Shown: positions 40,684 through 54,296 of the stretch, piece after piece
How positions within the stretch are numbered: the first letter of the stretch is position 1
How the letters are laid out: every line of letters starts with the position of its first letter
NCBI GenBank assembly: GCA_023053685.1
Contig: JALIGW010000004.1
Coordinates: forward strand, 80,492,361-80,556,360
DNA from: Diadophis punctatus similis
Lineage: Eukaryota > Chordata > Lepidosauria > Squamata > Dipsadidae
Direction of reading: 5' to 3'
DNA length: 64,000 nucleotides
Program-made: the position numbers and the translations under genes
Notes under the pieces: generated by a model
What the model saw: only the letters and a program-made list of their open reading frames with translations
The model's database searches: none
Told to the model about the DNA's origin: nothing

Positions 40684-41225
40684 ACAGAATAGAGCTGGAA
40701 GGGACCTTGGAGGTCTTCTAGTCCAACCCCCTGCTCAAGCAGGAGAAACTATACCATTTCAGAAAAGTGACTGTCTAGTCCAGGGGTATCAAACTCGATT
40801 TCATTGAGGGGCGTATTAGGGTTGTGCTTGACCTGGGGGGGGGCAAGTGGGCATGGCTGGGATGGGCGTGGCCAGGGTAGGCGTGGCCAGCTCAACGTCA
40901 CTCATGTCGGGGGCACCTGTGGTGGCCCGAGCGGGGTTGGGGGGGGGATCCTCCTGCAGCCCCCGCAGGCCTTGAGTTTGATACCCCTGGCCTAGTCTTT
41001 TCTTTAAAACCTCCAGTGATGTAACACCCACAACTTCTGGTGGCAAACAGTTCCACTGGTTTATTGTCCTCACTGTTAGGAAGTTTCTCCTTAATTCCAG
41101 GTTGCTTCTCTCCCTGATTAGTTTCCACCCATTGTTTCTTGTCCTGCCCTCTGGTGCTTTGGAAAATAATTCGACCCCCTCTTCTTTGTGGCAGCCCCTC
41201 AAATACTGGATCTCGTCTTAAATTT
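40684..41225 (-). mobile_element. CR1-type LINE 3' end, split by a hAT MITE
   Basis: Reverse CR1 tail: gaacagaatagagctggaag and ggtcttctagtccaaccccc at the left, then, after the hAT element, cctccagtgatgtaacaccc and ggaagtttctccttaattcc. Confidence 0.85.
40781..40989 (+). mobile_element. hAT MITE, family B (short)
   Basis: Duplications gtctagtc (40773-40780) and gcctagtc (40990-40997). Ends CAGGGGTATCAAACTCG and GAGTTTGATACCCCTG. Confidence 0.88.
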
Positions 41226-41699
41226 CCCACTATAAATGCAGCTACTAAATTTATTTCGGCATTTAAATGATCCTGTCTAAAATGCTACCAGCTTTCATTC
41301 TTTTGTAATCATTGGTATAAATTAGCAAAAGTATAAAACTAAAGAAAGACTGCTAAACATTTGACTGAAGTCAACGCTGAAGATTTAAAAGGGGGGAAAC
41401 GACACAGAGTAAAATAAATATACAGAGTATATTTCTATGCAGAAATAAATCCAATAAAGGCAAACTGCTATAAAATTCCCAACCCAGTCTTATTAAAAAA
41501 AAACTTGCTAACCTAGTGAGGTCCCGTTTTTTCATCAACGAAATTTTCCAATGCTTCACAAGCAATTTGTCATGAATTATGGAAAAATGATCTTCGAAGA
41601 AAAATATGTTGCATGGCTATTTTTGGGTGAATGGCATTTTAATGCTTAACTGCAGGCAGGAATGTAGTCTACACAAGTAATACCAGGAGGAGTTAGTTA

Positions 41700-42056
41700 C
41701 AGGTAGTCCTTGATATTCGACCACAATTGAGCCCAAAATTTATGTTACTAAGTTAGATGTCATTTTAAGTGAATTTGGCACCATTTTACGATCTTCCTTG
41801 CCACTGTTGTTAAGTGAATCACAGCAGTTGTTAAGTTAGTAACCCGGTTGTTAAGTGAATCTGGCTTCCTCATTGACCCTGCTTGTCAAAAGGTCACAAA
41901 AGGGGGCGCTGCAGCCGTCGTAAATATGAACCAGCTGACAAGCGTCTGAATTTTGACCATGGGGATGCTGCCATGGTCGTAAGTGTGAGAAACGGTCATA
42001 AGTGCCTTTATTCAGTGCCGTTGCAACTTCGAATGGTCACTAAATGAACTACTTGT
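41700..42056 (-). mobile_element. Tigger-like MITE, family T
   Basis: caggtagtccttgatattcg to tcactaaatgaactacttg, TA on both sides. Confidence 0.8.
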
Positions 42057-42149
42057 ATTAAATGCTATATACCACACATGCAGTAAAAGTCCAAGGTTTG
42101 CCTTGTATGAAGGATGGAATAAATCACTTTCTGCAAAATAATATCTGGC

Positions 42150-42778
42150 TGTTCTGACCTAGGCTTCCTGATAAATAATAAAGCACAAACGGAGTCCCAA
42201 AAAACCTCTTTTCATTTTAACAGCTGTGAATTATGTTCATTCCCAGCAGTAATAAGTCCCAAACAGTGTTAATTAGAAGTCTGCCAAAGTCTTTCGGAAG
42301 AAGGCTGATATCGCTAACCTTTATCTCTCTTGACACGCTGCCAAAGACCTAATGGGCAAGGAGTTTTGCAAGGCCAAACAGAAACACGGAGTCAGAACTA
42401 AAATGCTGAGACACGAATTGAACAAAGTTGCTTCCTGCGACGAGCCCTTCCGTTTGCTCCACTTTTATAGCCTATGGGAGGGGCCAATCATCTCCAAGCC
42501 TTACTCCCGTAAGAAAAAGAACAGCCTTTTTCTTCCGTAACTGTTCTTGCCTTCTGGCAGCTCTGCGCATGCACGCATTGGGAAGAGGCTCCCCCTGTTT
42601 CTCTGCCTCACTCATGTCAGCCTCTAGATGCTCTGGAGTCAGCACAGACCTCCCAGATGGCCCGGGCCCCCTCTCTGGCTCCGACACAGAGCCGTCTGCA
42701 GACTCCAGGCCTGGCCCATGTTCCTCCCCAGCTTCCTCGCTGTCCGACTCTGCTGCCAGCTCCTGGCAGACCACAACA
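42150..42778 (-). mobile_element. LTR-like element, same group as 59733-60702
   Basis: Reverse orientation: plus-strand right end ...gaccacaaca (TGTTGTGGTC on minus). A minus-strand TATA-like ggctataaaagtgg lies at 42461-42474, with gccagctcctggcagacc and tgtccgactctgctgcc in between. The left boundary (tgttctgacc) is uncertain and no duplication is visible. Confidence 0.5.
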
Positions 42779-42825
42779 TTGGTCCTGTCAAGTTTCCCCA
42801 CCTATCTTGGCATAGGAAACATACA

Positions 42826-43212
42826 CAGGTAGTCCTCAACTTACAACAGTTCATTTAGTGACCATACAAAGTTACAATGGCCCTGAAAAAAATGACTTAT
42901 GACAGTTTTTCACACTTACGACCATTGCAGCATCCCCATGGTCACCTGTTCAAAATTCAGACACTTAGCAACTGACTCACGTTTATGACGGTTGCAACGT
43001 CCCGGGGTCAGGTGATCCGCTTTTGCGACCTTCTGACAAGCAAAGTCAATGGGGAAGCCAGATTCATTTAACAAACGGGTTATTAACTTTAACAACTGCT
43101 GTGATTCACTTAACGAATGTGGCAGGAAATGTCGCAAAATGAGGCAAAATTCAGTTCTAACAACTCTCTCGCGTCACAACAGAAATTCTGGGCCCAACTG
43201 AGGACTACCTGT
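42826..43212 (+). mobile_element. Tigger-like MITE, family T
   Basis: caggtagtcctcaacttac to caactgaggactacctgta. Confidence 0.8.
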
Positions 43213-43403
43213 ACTTAGTAGTTTTATTTAACCTAAGCGGCATGTTTTAAAATCCAGTGGCATCAATATAATGCATGATGAATGTTATGCAAAAGGCTTG
43301 TCGTCAGATAAGATTCATAGATGAAATGTAAAAGGTTTTATCTTTCAACCATACAAATAAAAGAATCAGATATCTAAATAACAATAATGTTAACAGTACT
43401 TAC

Positions 43404-43429
43404 AGGCTTTTGTTGCGGGGCAGTACTCA
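43404..43429 (-). CDS. SRPK2: SRPK2 exon 8 (26-nt microexon)
   Basis: Completes V and adds STAPQQKP between the kinase insert and the lysine-rich spacer. Phase 1 in and 0 out, with acceptor AG at 43431-43430 (ttattttccag) and donor aagcct|gtaagt. Lost by naive ORF searches, but needed to join exon 7 (...GSA) to exon 9 (IGKISK) in frame. Confidence 0.9.
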
Positions 43430-43484
43430 CTGGAAAATAAAATAAGAGATAGCCAGTCACATTTATGAATATTCAAGTGTATTT

Positions 43485-43690
43485 TTTTTTAAAAGCAAAC
43501 AAATTCCTTGTGTGCCCAAATACATTTGGTCAATAAAGAATTCTATTTTCTATTCTATTTTCTATTCTGTTCTATTCTGTTCTGTTTTCTGTTCTGTTCT
43601 TTTGTTTTGTACTGTTCTGTTCCTCTTCTCTTCTCTTTTCTTTTCTTCTCTTCTCCTCTCCTCTCCTCTCCCCTCCCCTACTCAACTCTA
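43485..43690 (+). mobile_element. LINE 3' end with (TTCTA)-derived tail
   Basis: aattccttgtgtgcccaaat and tggtcaataaagaattctat, then ttctattctgttctg drifting to ttctcttctc and cctctcctctcc. Same LINE end as 11363-11955, opposite strand. Confidence 0.7.
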
Positions 43691-43720
43691 TGAGGGGAGG
43701 GCATGGCTGGCTAGGGAATT

Positions 43721-43968
43721 TATTTATTTATTTATTTGTGAGATTTATATACCACCTCACAGTGCAAGCACTCTCTAAGCGGTTTACACCAGTAAGCAAT
43801 GTATATTTACATTGCCCCTAACAATCTGGGTCCTCATTTTACCTACCTCGGAAGGATGGAAGGCTGAGTCAACCTTGAGCCAGTGAGATTTGAACTGCTG
43901 ACCTGCGGATCAGTGTCAGCTAAAGTGGTCTGCAGTACCTGCCTCTAACCGCTGCGCCACCTCGGCTC
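43721..43968 (-). mobile_element. tRNA-derived SINE, Sauria-type
   Basis: (TTTA)n tail, then ctctaagcggtttacacc and ggctgagtcaaccttgagcc, ending gcgccacctcggctc. Nearly the same as the copy at 29081-29338. Confidence 0.85.
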
Positions 43969-44622
43969 TGTGAATTGACCTCTACAAGTCTTAAGGTTGC
44001 CAAGGTTTGCCCTGGTCTAAGGCAAGCAAGCATTGTTCAAAAACTTTGTCTTCATTGTTTGGAAACGTTTTCGCTGGCTCTCTCAAAACGAGAGCTCTGT
44101 CATTCACCCATCAATCTTGCTTGGACACTCACGCTCCTACCCAAGCCACAATCCAAGCCGGACTGTTCCACCAAGCTTTGCTCTCTCCTTCCGGAAAAAT
44201 CTAGGAGACTGGAACTGACTCGAGAGATAGGCTTCATGAAAGACGTTCGTTCCCAGGATGACAACATTTGTTACAGGACGAAAGAGAGATTTCTACACCT
44301 TTCCCAAATAAAAGTGGAATTACCTCCTGCCTCCAACCAAGCTTCGGGAATTCTGGGAGTTGAAGTCCACAAGTCACCAAAGCGCCATAGTTCCCCACCC
44401 CTGCCCTACTGCTACACTAGAGGGGGCCGACTTTCAGGACCATGGATTGCTCATCGCTGCTCAAAGTCAAATGCCTTCCCAGTTCAAAGTTTTATCTTTT
44501 ATGCTTCTAAAATAATTTTAACTCCAATTCTATTTTATTTTTTATTTTATTTTTGCTCTTCTCCTTCCATTCCTACTCCTTTGCCCGGGAGGGTTGGAGA
44601 TAAACCTCCGTAGAGCCTATAA

Positions 44623-45006
44623 CCGTGATGGCGAACCTATGGCACGGGTGCCACAAGTGGCACGCGGAGCCATATCGGTGGGCACGCGAGCTCAGGTCTG
44701 GCGTGCATGTGTACACCAGCCGGCTGATTTTCGGGCCTTCTGGGCCCACTGGGAGTCAGGAAACAGGCTGTTTCCAGCCTCCAGAGGGGGGGGGGAAGGC
44801 CGTTTTCGCCCTCCCCAGGATCCTAGAAAGGCTCTGGAGCCTGGGGAGAGCGAAAAATGGGCGTGCCATTGCATGCTGGGAGCAGGGGGGGTCATGCGTG
44901 CATGTGTGGGGGTGCATGGAATTATGAGTGTGGGCACGCACACACGTGATCCCCCGCATCCCCCCCCCCTTTTGGCACGTGAACCAAAAAAGGTTCGCCA
45001 TCACTG
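44623..45006 (+). mobile_element. hAT MITE, family A
   Basis: Perfect 8-bp duplication GCCTATAA at 44615-44622 and 45007-45014. Ends CCGTGATGGCGAACC and GGTTCGCCATCACTG. Confidence 0.93.
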
Positions 45007-45470
45007 GCCTATAAAATTCCTTCGCTTGCCAAATAACTTCTTTAGCTCGCACCATTTCTAGCAGAATCCATCCCTGAAATTCACTGAAAACCCATTTTAT
45101 AAATGACCCTCGCTACTCATTGTCAACGAGGCTCGGGGGTTCTCAACTACCTTTTAAAACCGTCAACCGAGCTTCGGGTCCGGTGTACAGTTCTTTAGAT
45201 TTTGCCTTGATAATAATCGTTCTTTTTTCTGTGTCACCGACCCCATCTTTTTATTCTGTATTTTAAATCGGGCTGCTTCTTTCCCTGAACTAAAAAAAAT
45301 TTTGAATCCCCTATGTTTGGCTACTCCCTAAAGAAATGGCTTGAATACTTCCATTTCCTGAACTTCACGTCTGCTTTTGAATAAAAAGCCAGGGCGAGCT
45401 GGCATAGCAGCAAGAACCAAATGCAACGAAAAATATATAATTAAGCTTTCTTTAGCTACCACAAGGGTAA

Positions 45471-45474
<4 letters not shown>

Positions 45475-45546
<72 letters not shown>
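45475..45546. repeat. (GT)n microsatellite
   Basis: About 36 uninterrupted GT units in plus (CA in the SRPK2 transcript), about 170 nt downstream of the exon 7 donor. Confidence 0.95.
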
Positions 45547-45549
<3 letters not shown>

Positions 45550-45703
45550 GAAACACGCTCCTGTTCCTTTCCTATTGCAAAAGCGATTGAACATTTAACC
45601 CTTCCAATTCAGCGCATTTAAATGTATTGTTCCCGTTAAGTAAAACCGACTCTCGGTGTTATTACAGCCCGCATTGTCTCGTTTGCAGAAAATATGAATT
45701 TTA

Positions 45704-45895
<192 letters not shown>

Positions 45896-46056
45896 TCAGA
45901 CGGAGAATAATTGCATTACCATCAAAAAACAAGGATGCCGGTTCAGAATTTAACATTTCAGACACCAAGAGGAAATTATTCACAGCCCTCCAGATGTCGC
46001 CTTAACCTCAGCATTTACGAGCACGGCGACGTAAGAAGTTCTGAAAGTAACATTGT

Positions 46057-46459
46057 GCAGGTAGACCTCGACTTAACGACCGCAAATGGAGCGTCTGTTG
46101 CTAAATGAGACGTTTGTTAAGCGGGGAGGCCTGATTTTACGACTTTTCTTCCCACTCCTTGTTAAGTGAATCCCTGCAGCTGTTAAGTTAGGAACCCAGT
46201 TGTTAAGTGAATCTGGCTTCCTGCATTGACTTGGCTCATCAGACGGTCGCAAAGGGAGATCACGTGATCCCTGGGATGCTGCAACACGTCACAAATATGA
46301 GTCAGTTGCAAAGAGTCTGGATTTTGATCACATGACCATGGGGATGCAGCAACGGTCATAAGTTGTAGCGAGTGAAGTTCAGTCACATGACCACTGAAGG
46401 GGTTTGACGATGGAGCTTCAGGTCGTAAGCCACCAGACATAAGTCAAGGACTACCTGTA
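46057..46459 (-). mobile_element. Tigger-like MITE, family T
   Basis: caggtagacctcgacttaac to cataagtcaaggactacctg. Confidence 0.8.
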
Positions 46460-46474
46460 TTAAGTGCTATATAA

Positions 46475-46662
46475 CAGCCGCCCCCAACCTTCGGGGCATC
46501 AGGGACCGGTTCCGTGGAGAGAGGTTTTTCCACGGCCAGGAGGGGGCGTGGTTTCGCGTGCTGCCTGCATCCCGCGGATGGGTCTTTGCTTGTTTGCGCA
46601 GGCCAGTTTCTGGCATGCCGCGGCCCGGTGCCAGTCCACGGACCGGAGGTTGGGGATCCCTG
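46475..46662 (+). mobile_element. hAT MITE, family D (short)
   Basis: Ends CAGCCGCCCCCAACCTTC and GAGGTTGGGGATCCCTG, the same terminal pattern as 7807-8342. CTATA lies on both sides as part of the target site shared with the next element. Confidence 0.75.
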
Positions 46663-46667
46663 CTATA

Positions 46668-47038
46668 CAGGGGTGGGTTCCTCCTGGTTCGGACCAGATC
46701 GCCCGAACCGTTGGCGACCCACTGGTGATGCAATGATGGCGTCACGGATCCGGTTCGGTCGGTGGCGGTCCGTGGGCGCCGGCAACTTTTTGGGGGAATT
46801 TTTGGGGAATTTTTCCGTGTTTGGATGGCTTCTCCGCTTCCGCGGCTTTATTTCTTCGCCCGAAGCACAGCTGATCAGCTCCTCAGCTGTGTTTCAGGCT
46901 GAATCCTGCTACTAAGAATGCACAGAAGTGAAACTGCACGGGGGGAACGCGCGAGCGCGCGTGAGGGGAGCGAGTGTGCGCGTGCGCCAAACATCGCGAT
47001 GCAAACCGGTGGCGAAGGTAAGTGGAACCCACTTGCTG
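46668..47038 (+). mobile_element. hAT MITE, family F
   Basis: Ends CAGGGGTGGGTTCC and GGAACCCACTTGCTG. The right flank CTATATAA (47039-47046) matches 46467-46474 to the left of the preceding hAT, so that hAT probably inserted at this element's left junction later. Confidence 0.75.
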
Positions 47039-47224
47039 CTATATAAGACTGGCTGAGACAAGCACAATGTCATTTCACCTACTGCTACAGGTTGTAAAAA
47101 TGCCGTTTTTGTGCAATTGAGAATGTCAGTAGCTAAGTTTTTTTTTAACTGGAATTCTTCAAATATTCTTATTTCCAAGTGTTAACTTATCTCAGTATTA
47201 TAACTGCGCTCTTACAATAAATTA

Positions 47225-47533
<309 letters not shown>

Positions 47534-47606
47534 TTACGTTTACAAAGCCATTACGAAGGTGAATTCTACTGAAATTAAAAAATGGAACGAACTCTTCTGC
47601 AATGTA

Positions 47607-47819
47607 CAGTAGAACCTTTGGTCACGACCATAATTCGATCCATAACTTTGGTCGCAAACCGATTTGGTCATGACCTGAACCTAATTTTGGAAATTTGGCG
47701 CTTACAAAAAAAAATGACGCAGAAAGGGGAAATCGGCTGTGGAAAAAAAAAGTGACTTTTTTTTTATCGGAACCCGATTTGGTTGTGGTCAGAAGCGTTT
47801 GTGACTAGAGGTTCTACTG
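47607..47819 (+). mobile_element. TA-flanked MITE, family R (CAGTAGAACCTTTGGTC)
   Basis: Starts CAGTAGAACCTTTGGTCACG and ends GACTAGAGGTTCTACTG with TA at 47605-47606 and 47820-47821. Mariner/Tigger-like by ends and target site. Confidence 0.85.
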
Positions 47820-47917
47820 TATTACATAAAGTAAGGACAGAACTGCACAATTCTAGACTAGAGCCATCAAAATTAAATATGCTGACCATTTATGGGCTGA
47901 TAAATATGAGCATGAAA

Positions 47918-48265
47918 ACCAGTTTGGTGCAGTGGTTAAGGCAGGGGTCTCTTCAAACTTGGCAACTTTAAGATTTGTGGACTTCAACTCCCAGAATTCT
48001 CTATGCTGGCTGGAGAATTCTGGGAATTGAAGTCCACAAGTCTTAAAGTTGCCACATTTGAAGACCTCTGGGTTAAGGCTTAACGCTAGAAACCAGGAAA
48101 CTCTGAGTTCTAGTCCCGTTTTAGGCATACAACCAGCTGAGTGAGCCCGGAGCCAGTCACTCTCTCAGCCCTAGGAAGGAGGCAATGGCAAACCCCTTTA
48201 GAAAAACCTTGCCAAGAAAACTGAAAAGACTTGTCCAGGGAGTCCTTGAGAATCAGTCACAATTG
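47918..48265 (+). mobile_element. tRNA-derived SINE interrupted by a hAT element
   Basis: A-box part gtgcagtggttaaggc, then the hAT at 47942-48070, then ctgagttctagtcccgtttt (B box), cagtcactctctcagcccta and the RTE/Bov-B-like tail gccaagaaaactgaaaagac. Confidence 0.75.
47942..48070. mobile_element. 129-bp palindromic hAT MITE, family E
   Basis: Perfect 8-bp duplication GGTTAAGG at 47934-47941 and 48071-48078. Almost fully self-complementary: caactttaagatttgtggac against gtccacaagtcttaaagttg. Confidence 0.95.
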
Positions 48266-49119
48266 AACAGGAGGAGGAAAAAATATATGAGCAGAACCCA
48301 TAAATTAATTTCATTAAATAAAAACGCTGTAATAAAAAAGAGAGAGAAAAAAATAAACCTCATAATGTATGCAAAACATCTCTATGACAACATCTTAGGC
48401 AACAGCAAAAGGAATTTTCAGTCTAGTATAAGTCAAAAGAACATAAATTGTTCCTCTAGCAACAACACCTTATAAGTAATTAGAATGATAATGTAACATA
48501 GATCCGTTATAGAATCAGCTGGGGTTTTATTTAGTGACAATGTATTGTTTGTTTGACTGTCAAAGCCGACACTATGAAAATAGACACATTCCCATAGTTA
48601 TAAAAATAGACAAGTGTGCAGAAATAAATATTATATTATACAAATTAAATATTGTAAAATAAATATTGTATATGGTAATATAACTTGATTTACAGTACTT
48701 AAGGACATTTAGTTTAGAACATGAAAACTTACATGGTCGATATTTTAAGAAAATATTGTAAGGTAAGTCCCGTATAAACCTTAACCTGAATTTTAAAATC
48801 TTATTTCCAAAAATATTCAAATTGTTACAAAAGTTATTTGCCATATTTTTAAAAGCATTAAAACGCCAATTTAGAGCTTCGTAAGACAATTGAGGGGGAG
48901 TGCTCAAAAATAAATATGACTTTCTTATCTACTAGATGAAATATCTGAATAACTGAAATATCCCTACACTTTTAAAAAATCATTGTTTCTTTAGTATTTC
49001 ATACTATAATAATTCATTTTCAAAACAACTGACCCACTAACAATAGTATAATATTCTGAAGAGGATGAACCCTACACCACTTCAGACAAATGGTTATCCA
49101 ACATCTTCTTAACAACTTC

Positions 49120-49702
<583 letters not shown>

Positions 49703-49914
49703 CTAAAAACAAAGACAAAAAAAAAACCATCATGTACGTTTTGAATTAAGCGCACCAACACATTATATTTTAAATGCATTGTATTTTAAAAGCACCAATA
49801 TTTATTTGAAAGACAATGCAGGTTTGAAAAGGCCTTGTAGCTTTAAAACGGTGTTCCTTATTCCTAAATGAGTCGTAAAATTACCTGTATCTGTAGAAAC
49901 ACAGTTCACTGCTA

Positions 49915-50034
<120 letters not shown>

Positions 50035-50158
50035 TTAAAATAATAGTTAAAAAGAAAAACTATCAATGCTGTATTTTTTTTTCTATTTAAAGGAAGAAAT
50101 AGAGAAACAGAGATCCTAAGGAGAGGTTCACTACAAATGATAACGATGCAGGACCCAA

Positions 50159-50879
50159 TGTCAGGGTTCCAAGCAGTGGTAAAATCCTGCTGGTTCTGTC
50201 CGGATCGCGCATGCCGGTAGCAGCAGCGGCGTGCGGTTCGGTGAACCGGTAGCTGCGGCAGCGCGAGGCTCCGCCCACCCGCCCGGACATCGTTACTTCC
50301 TGGTTTTAACCCTCTGTAGCGGTGGCAGTGCGAGGCTCTGCCCACACGCCCGGATGTCGTTACTTCCTGGTTAACCCTCTGCGCATGCGCAAAGCCTTCT
50401 GCACATGTGCAGAGGGTCAAAAATCGGATGTGATGATGACGCGTGCGCGGCACGCGCACTTCCAAACCGGTAGGGAAAGTAAGTAGATTTCACCCCTGGT
50501 TCCAAGTAATGAACCCATAGAAAGCAGAACTCCAAGGCAGGCAAATTCCTCAAAGAACAGTTTTATTGGATACATCATATTGGCACGACTGGTGAAAGCC
50601 GAGTCTAAAAGTTCCAGCAGCTTTCACCTAATTAAAAGTAAAAGTTTTCTCTTTCCCTCCAAGTCACTGGTCATGCTGTCCAATCCAGGTGCTGGTTGGT
50701 TGCTTGGTTATTTCGCTCCTCCTCTGGCCAGCCACCTGTGAGAATGACCTTGGTTCCCACAGGAAAGCTGTATTGTTTTGGCTACAAAACCCCATCTAAC
50801 TATTCCCCCCCTCCCTCTGTTGCGTGGCAACCCTGAAGCCTCCAAGATGGCACCAGCCAGGTTCACTTCAGGGTTGACA
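50159..50879 (-). mobile_element. solo LTR with nested hAT
   Basis: TGTCAGGGTTCC ... CAGGGTTGACA with the perfect 5-bp duplication CCCAA at 50154-50158 and 50880-50884. Minus-strand AATAAA in gttttattgg at about 50562. About 396 nt once the nested hAT is removed. Same family as 26739-27822. Confidence 0.85.
50174..50498 (+). mobile_element. hAT MITE, family C
   Basis: Perfect 8-bp duplication GTTCCAAG at 50166-50173 and 50499-50506. Ends CAGTGGTAAAATCCTG and GATTTCACCCCTG. Two imperfect copies of a cacccgcccggac...ttacttcctggtt segment inside. Confidence 0.93.
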
Positions 50880-51401
50880 CCCAATCTGGATTGGTCACTG
50901 GGACCAGAGATTTATTCACCCGAGCTTTCGGACCCATGCTGGAACCCATCTTTAAGGAACTTCTCTCTACATTCCTGGTGACCAACCCAGATTGGATCCT
51001 GCAACATTATCCAGGGTGGGGTACATTTGCCTTCATTCGTTATGGTAACAACATTTCCGCAATATGATTCAGATGGCTAAAGGACAGCCGTAGCTTTGTC
51101 TTCAATAATGACCTTTAACTAATAGGATTTAAGATAATATTTTTAGCAACCAAATCAGAAGTATAATTACATACTGGGCCCGACTTCTGTAAAAACAGAT
51201 TCACTTCCTCTTAAACCACATTCATTCAATACTATACCGATTAACTTCTTAGGGGAAGAGATTTCAATATATTGTATGTTTGATTAGGCAGTAAACATAT
51301 AAATTGCTACATTCAGCAGGTTGCGCAGGACACATTATACATACATTGCTCTGTATATGTGTGGGGTGTGTGTGTTTGTTTGTGTGTGGGTTAGGTTATC
51401 C

Positions 51402-51453
51402 TGTCTGTCTGTCCATCCATCCGTCCATCCATATCTGTCTGTCTGTCTGATCA

Positions 51454-51492
<39 letters not shown>

Positions 51493-51866
51493 ACTATCTA
51501 TCTGATCATCTACCTATCTAATCATCTGTCTATCTGTCTGTCTGTCTGATAGTCCGTCCATCCACCCACCCACCCACCCACCCTCCATCCAATCTCTCCC
51601 TCTCTCCATCTCTCAATCCCTCCCTCCCTCCCTCTCTCTATCCATCCATCCACCCACCCACCCACCCTCCATCAATCCATCCACCCACCCACCACCCATC
51701 CACCATCCATCCAATCTCTCCATCTCTCAATCCCTCCCTCTCTCCATCCATCCATCCAACCAACCAACCAACCACCCTCCATCCATCCAATCTCTCCATC
51801 TTTCAATCCCTCCCTCTCTCCATCCATCCATCCATCCATCCATCCATCCATCCATCCATCCATCTG
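51402..51866. repeat. compound (CTGT)/(CCAT)/(CCAC)/(CTCC) microsatellite
   Basis: (GTCT)n, (CCAT)n, (CCCA)n and (TCCC)n blocks with repeated catctctcaatccctccctc units at about 51609, 51722 and 51798. Ends about 40 nt from the exon 3 donor. Confidence 0.92.
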
Positions 51867-51902
51867 ATAAAAATAAGATGCAAATAGAAAGAACATATCT
51901 TA

Positions 51903-52016
<114 letters not shown>

Positions 52017-52338
52017 TCAAAAACAAAAGGATATCATTAACGATGCAATTTCATTTGTAGTGTTTTACTTTTATGTACGCAGGAAAGGATCTTAATATCG
52101 CCAGCTACCTGCAGAATTGCAACTGTAAGCCATCGCTGACTGTAATGGAACAATTCTGAGAAAACGTTCCTAAAATTGCTTTGCTAGATTTAATTCGTTG
52201 TTCCAAAAATATCCTGGGACAAACTTTAAAGATTTAATTATATTCTGAAGCTTCATTATATCATAACTGCAAAGAAGACAGTAGCTTAGTGTATGAAAAT
52301 ATTTCATCCCTGAATCCCTCTACAAAGTTACAGTATTA

Positions 52339-52854
52339 CCGTATTTTTCGGACTATAAGACGCACCAGTGTATAAGATGCACCAAGATTTCAAAGATGTA
52401 AGTAAGGAAGAAAAAAATTTTTCCTCCCCGGCCCCCAGGAGCATTCTGCAGGCCTCCCAAACCCTCTGTGCACCCAGTTTTTTGCAAAAACAGACCCTTT
52501 TTCACCCATTTTTGCAAAAAACAGGGCACGCAGAGGATTTGGGAGGCCTGCAGAGTGCTCCTAGAGGCTGGGGGAAGGCAAAAATGCCTCAGTTTTTGCA
52601 AAAAATGGCCCGTTTTTCGCAAAAACGGGGGTGTTTTTGCCTTCCCCAAGCCCCTAGGAGCACTCTGCAGGCCTCCCAAACCCTCTGCGCACCCCATTTT
52701 TGCAAAAATAAAGGGGTCCATTTTTCACAAAAATGGAACGCTTGGGTGGGGCTTCGGGAGGCCAAAAATGGCTGTATTCGGTGTATAAGACGCACCGACA
52801 TTTCCGCCCTCTTTTGGGGGCAAAAAGTTGCGTCTTATACTCCGAAAAATACGG
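52339..52854 (+). mobile_element. TA-flanked MITE, family P
   Basis: CCGTATTTTTCGGACTATAA to tcttatactccgaaaaatac with 14-nt perfect inverted ends (CCGTATTTTTCGGA) and TA on each side. The interior has inverted aggcctcccaaaccctctg units. Confidence 0.88.
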
Positions 52855-53300
52855 TACTAAAGATTACCCAACAGGCCCTCACAAATGCGTTCCACAGTTG
52901 TGTTTCCCTTGTATACCAACTCAAGTAAATGCAGCTCCTAATACAAAACCATGTTTCTAGGATTCAGAATTTCCAACTACTGCAAAATTGAGACACCCAC
53001 CTGAGCCTTTGGTTTATTTCAAAACGCACCCCATAAAATTTCATCGATTTGCCAAATTTCAGTTACCAACATTTTTGCCGGTATCGAAGTCCTCAGAAAT
53101 TGAAAATGCTCTCGATTGGGATAGATAATCTTGATCCTTCAAATGTCATTGGAATTTAATAACAAGAAGGCTCTCCAACATAGCCAATGGATGAGGGATT
53201 TGGGGAGATCAAGAATAACGGGGAGCCCGTAACTTGCTCATCCCTGATCTAAATTCTCATGTTAAGTTGAGATAAAGTTCGAGCCGTCCGATTGCTACCA

Positions 53301-53614
53301 TGTTAAGGGAAGAATATCTCATAGAGGCGAGAGCTGGATCTTTTACTTGGAATTCAATCATTTAGAAATAAAACCGAGATTAAATGTCTAATAGAAAATA
53401 TTTATTTCAGTACAAAACAATATAAAACAATAAATCTACATCTTTGCTAATTAACACGACCGTTCAGGTCAGGAGCCAAGGCAGAAGTGATTAATGGTAG
53501 ATTAGGAATGTAGACATGCGCAGAACATCATATCACGTGTTCTGCCTGTATTGGAAAGTACCATCATATTTAGGATAGGGGTGCATCACCCTGCATAGAC
53601 TCACAACTGTGACA
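53301..53614 (-). mobile_element. LTR-like element, same family as 59246-59566
   Basis: Shares aatatttatttc, cacgtgttc and gatgcatc words and overall length with 59246-59566. Begins TGTTAAGG, ends TGTGACA. No clear duplication. Confidence 0.55.
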
Positions 53615-53881
53615 ACCCTGAAGAACATACCTGGATAATTACAGCAAAGTCATGAATAGTTTACTTTCTAAATCCGAAAGACTTCCTGTTGTAATTTTAA
53701 AAAGGAAAACCGGTTACTTCAAAAGCAAGCTGGAGGTCACAAAGTATAAAGATATAAAGGAAAAGTATGAAGGAAAAGAGTCATTAAAACGTGAAAAACG
53801 CCTACATGATTAGGCAATGCGTCTTCAAAACTTCGTTATCTCTAAACAACCTGCATTTTAAAGTTGGGGGATTATCCAGAG

Positions 53882-54010
53882 CAGAGGTCCTCAAACTTGG
53901 CAACTTTAAGACTTGTGGAATTCAACTCCCAGTATTCTAGCATAGCTGGCTGGAGAATTCTGGGAGTTGAAGTCCACAAGTCTTAAAGTTGCCAAGTTTG
54001 AAGACCTCTG
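53882..54010. mobile_element. 129-bp palindromic hAT MITE, family E
   Basis: Perfect 8-bp duplication ATCCAGAG at 53874-53881 and 54011-54018. Same length and arms as 47942-48070. Confidence 0.95.
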
Positions 54011-54296
54011 ATCCAGAGTATTTAGTTCTTCTGTTCTTTTCTTTTTTTTTTGTTAGAGAAGCTTCACTAAGTGACATCAACTGTCAATTCATCTTACAAT
54101 ACAGACTATCAGATAAGCCTCAAGGGAGGGAGGGAGGAAGGAAGGATCTGTCCAAAATTTATCTGGGTAGAGCAGTTTCAATCTGCCTGTCAAGGAGGAT
54201 TAATATATATGCAAGGCAAAACATGAAGACCGATAACTGCACAAAAATGAGTGTTGACATTTGGAGATACTGATTTAGTATCAGCAATCAAAATGC

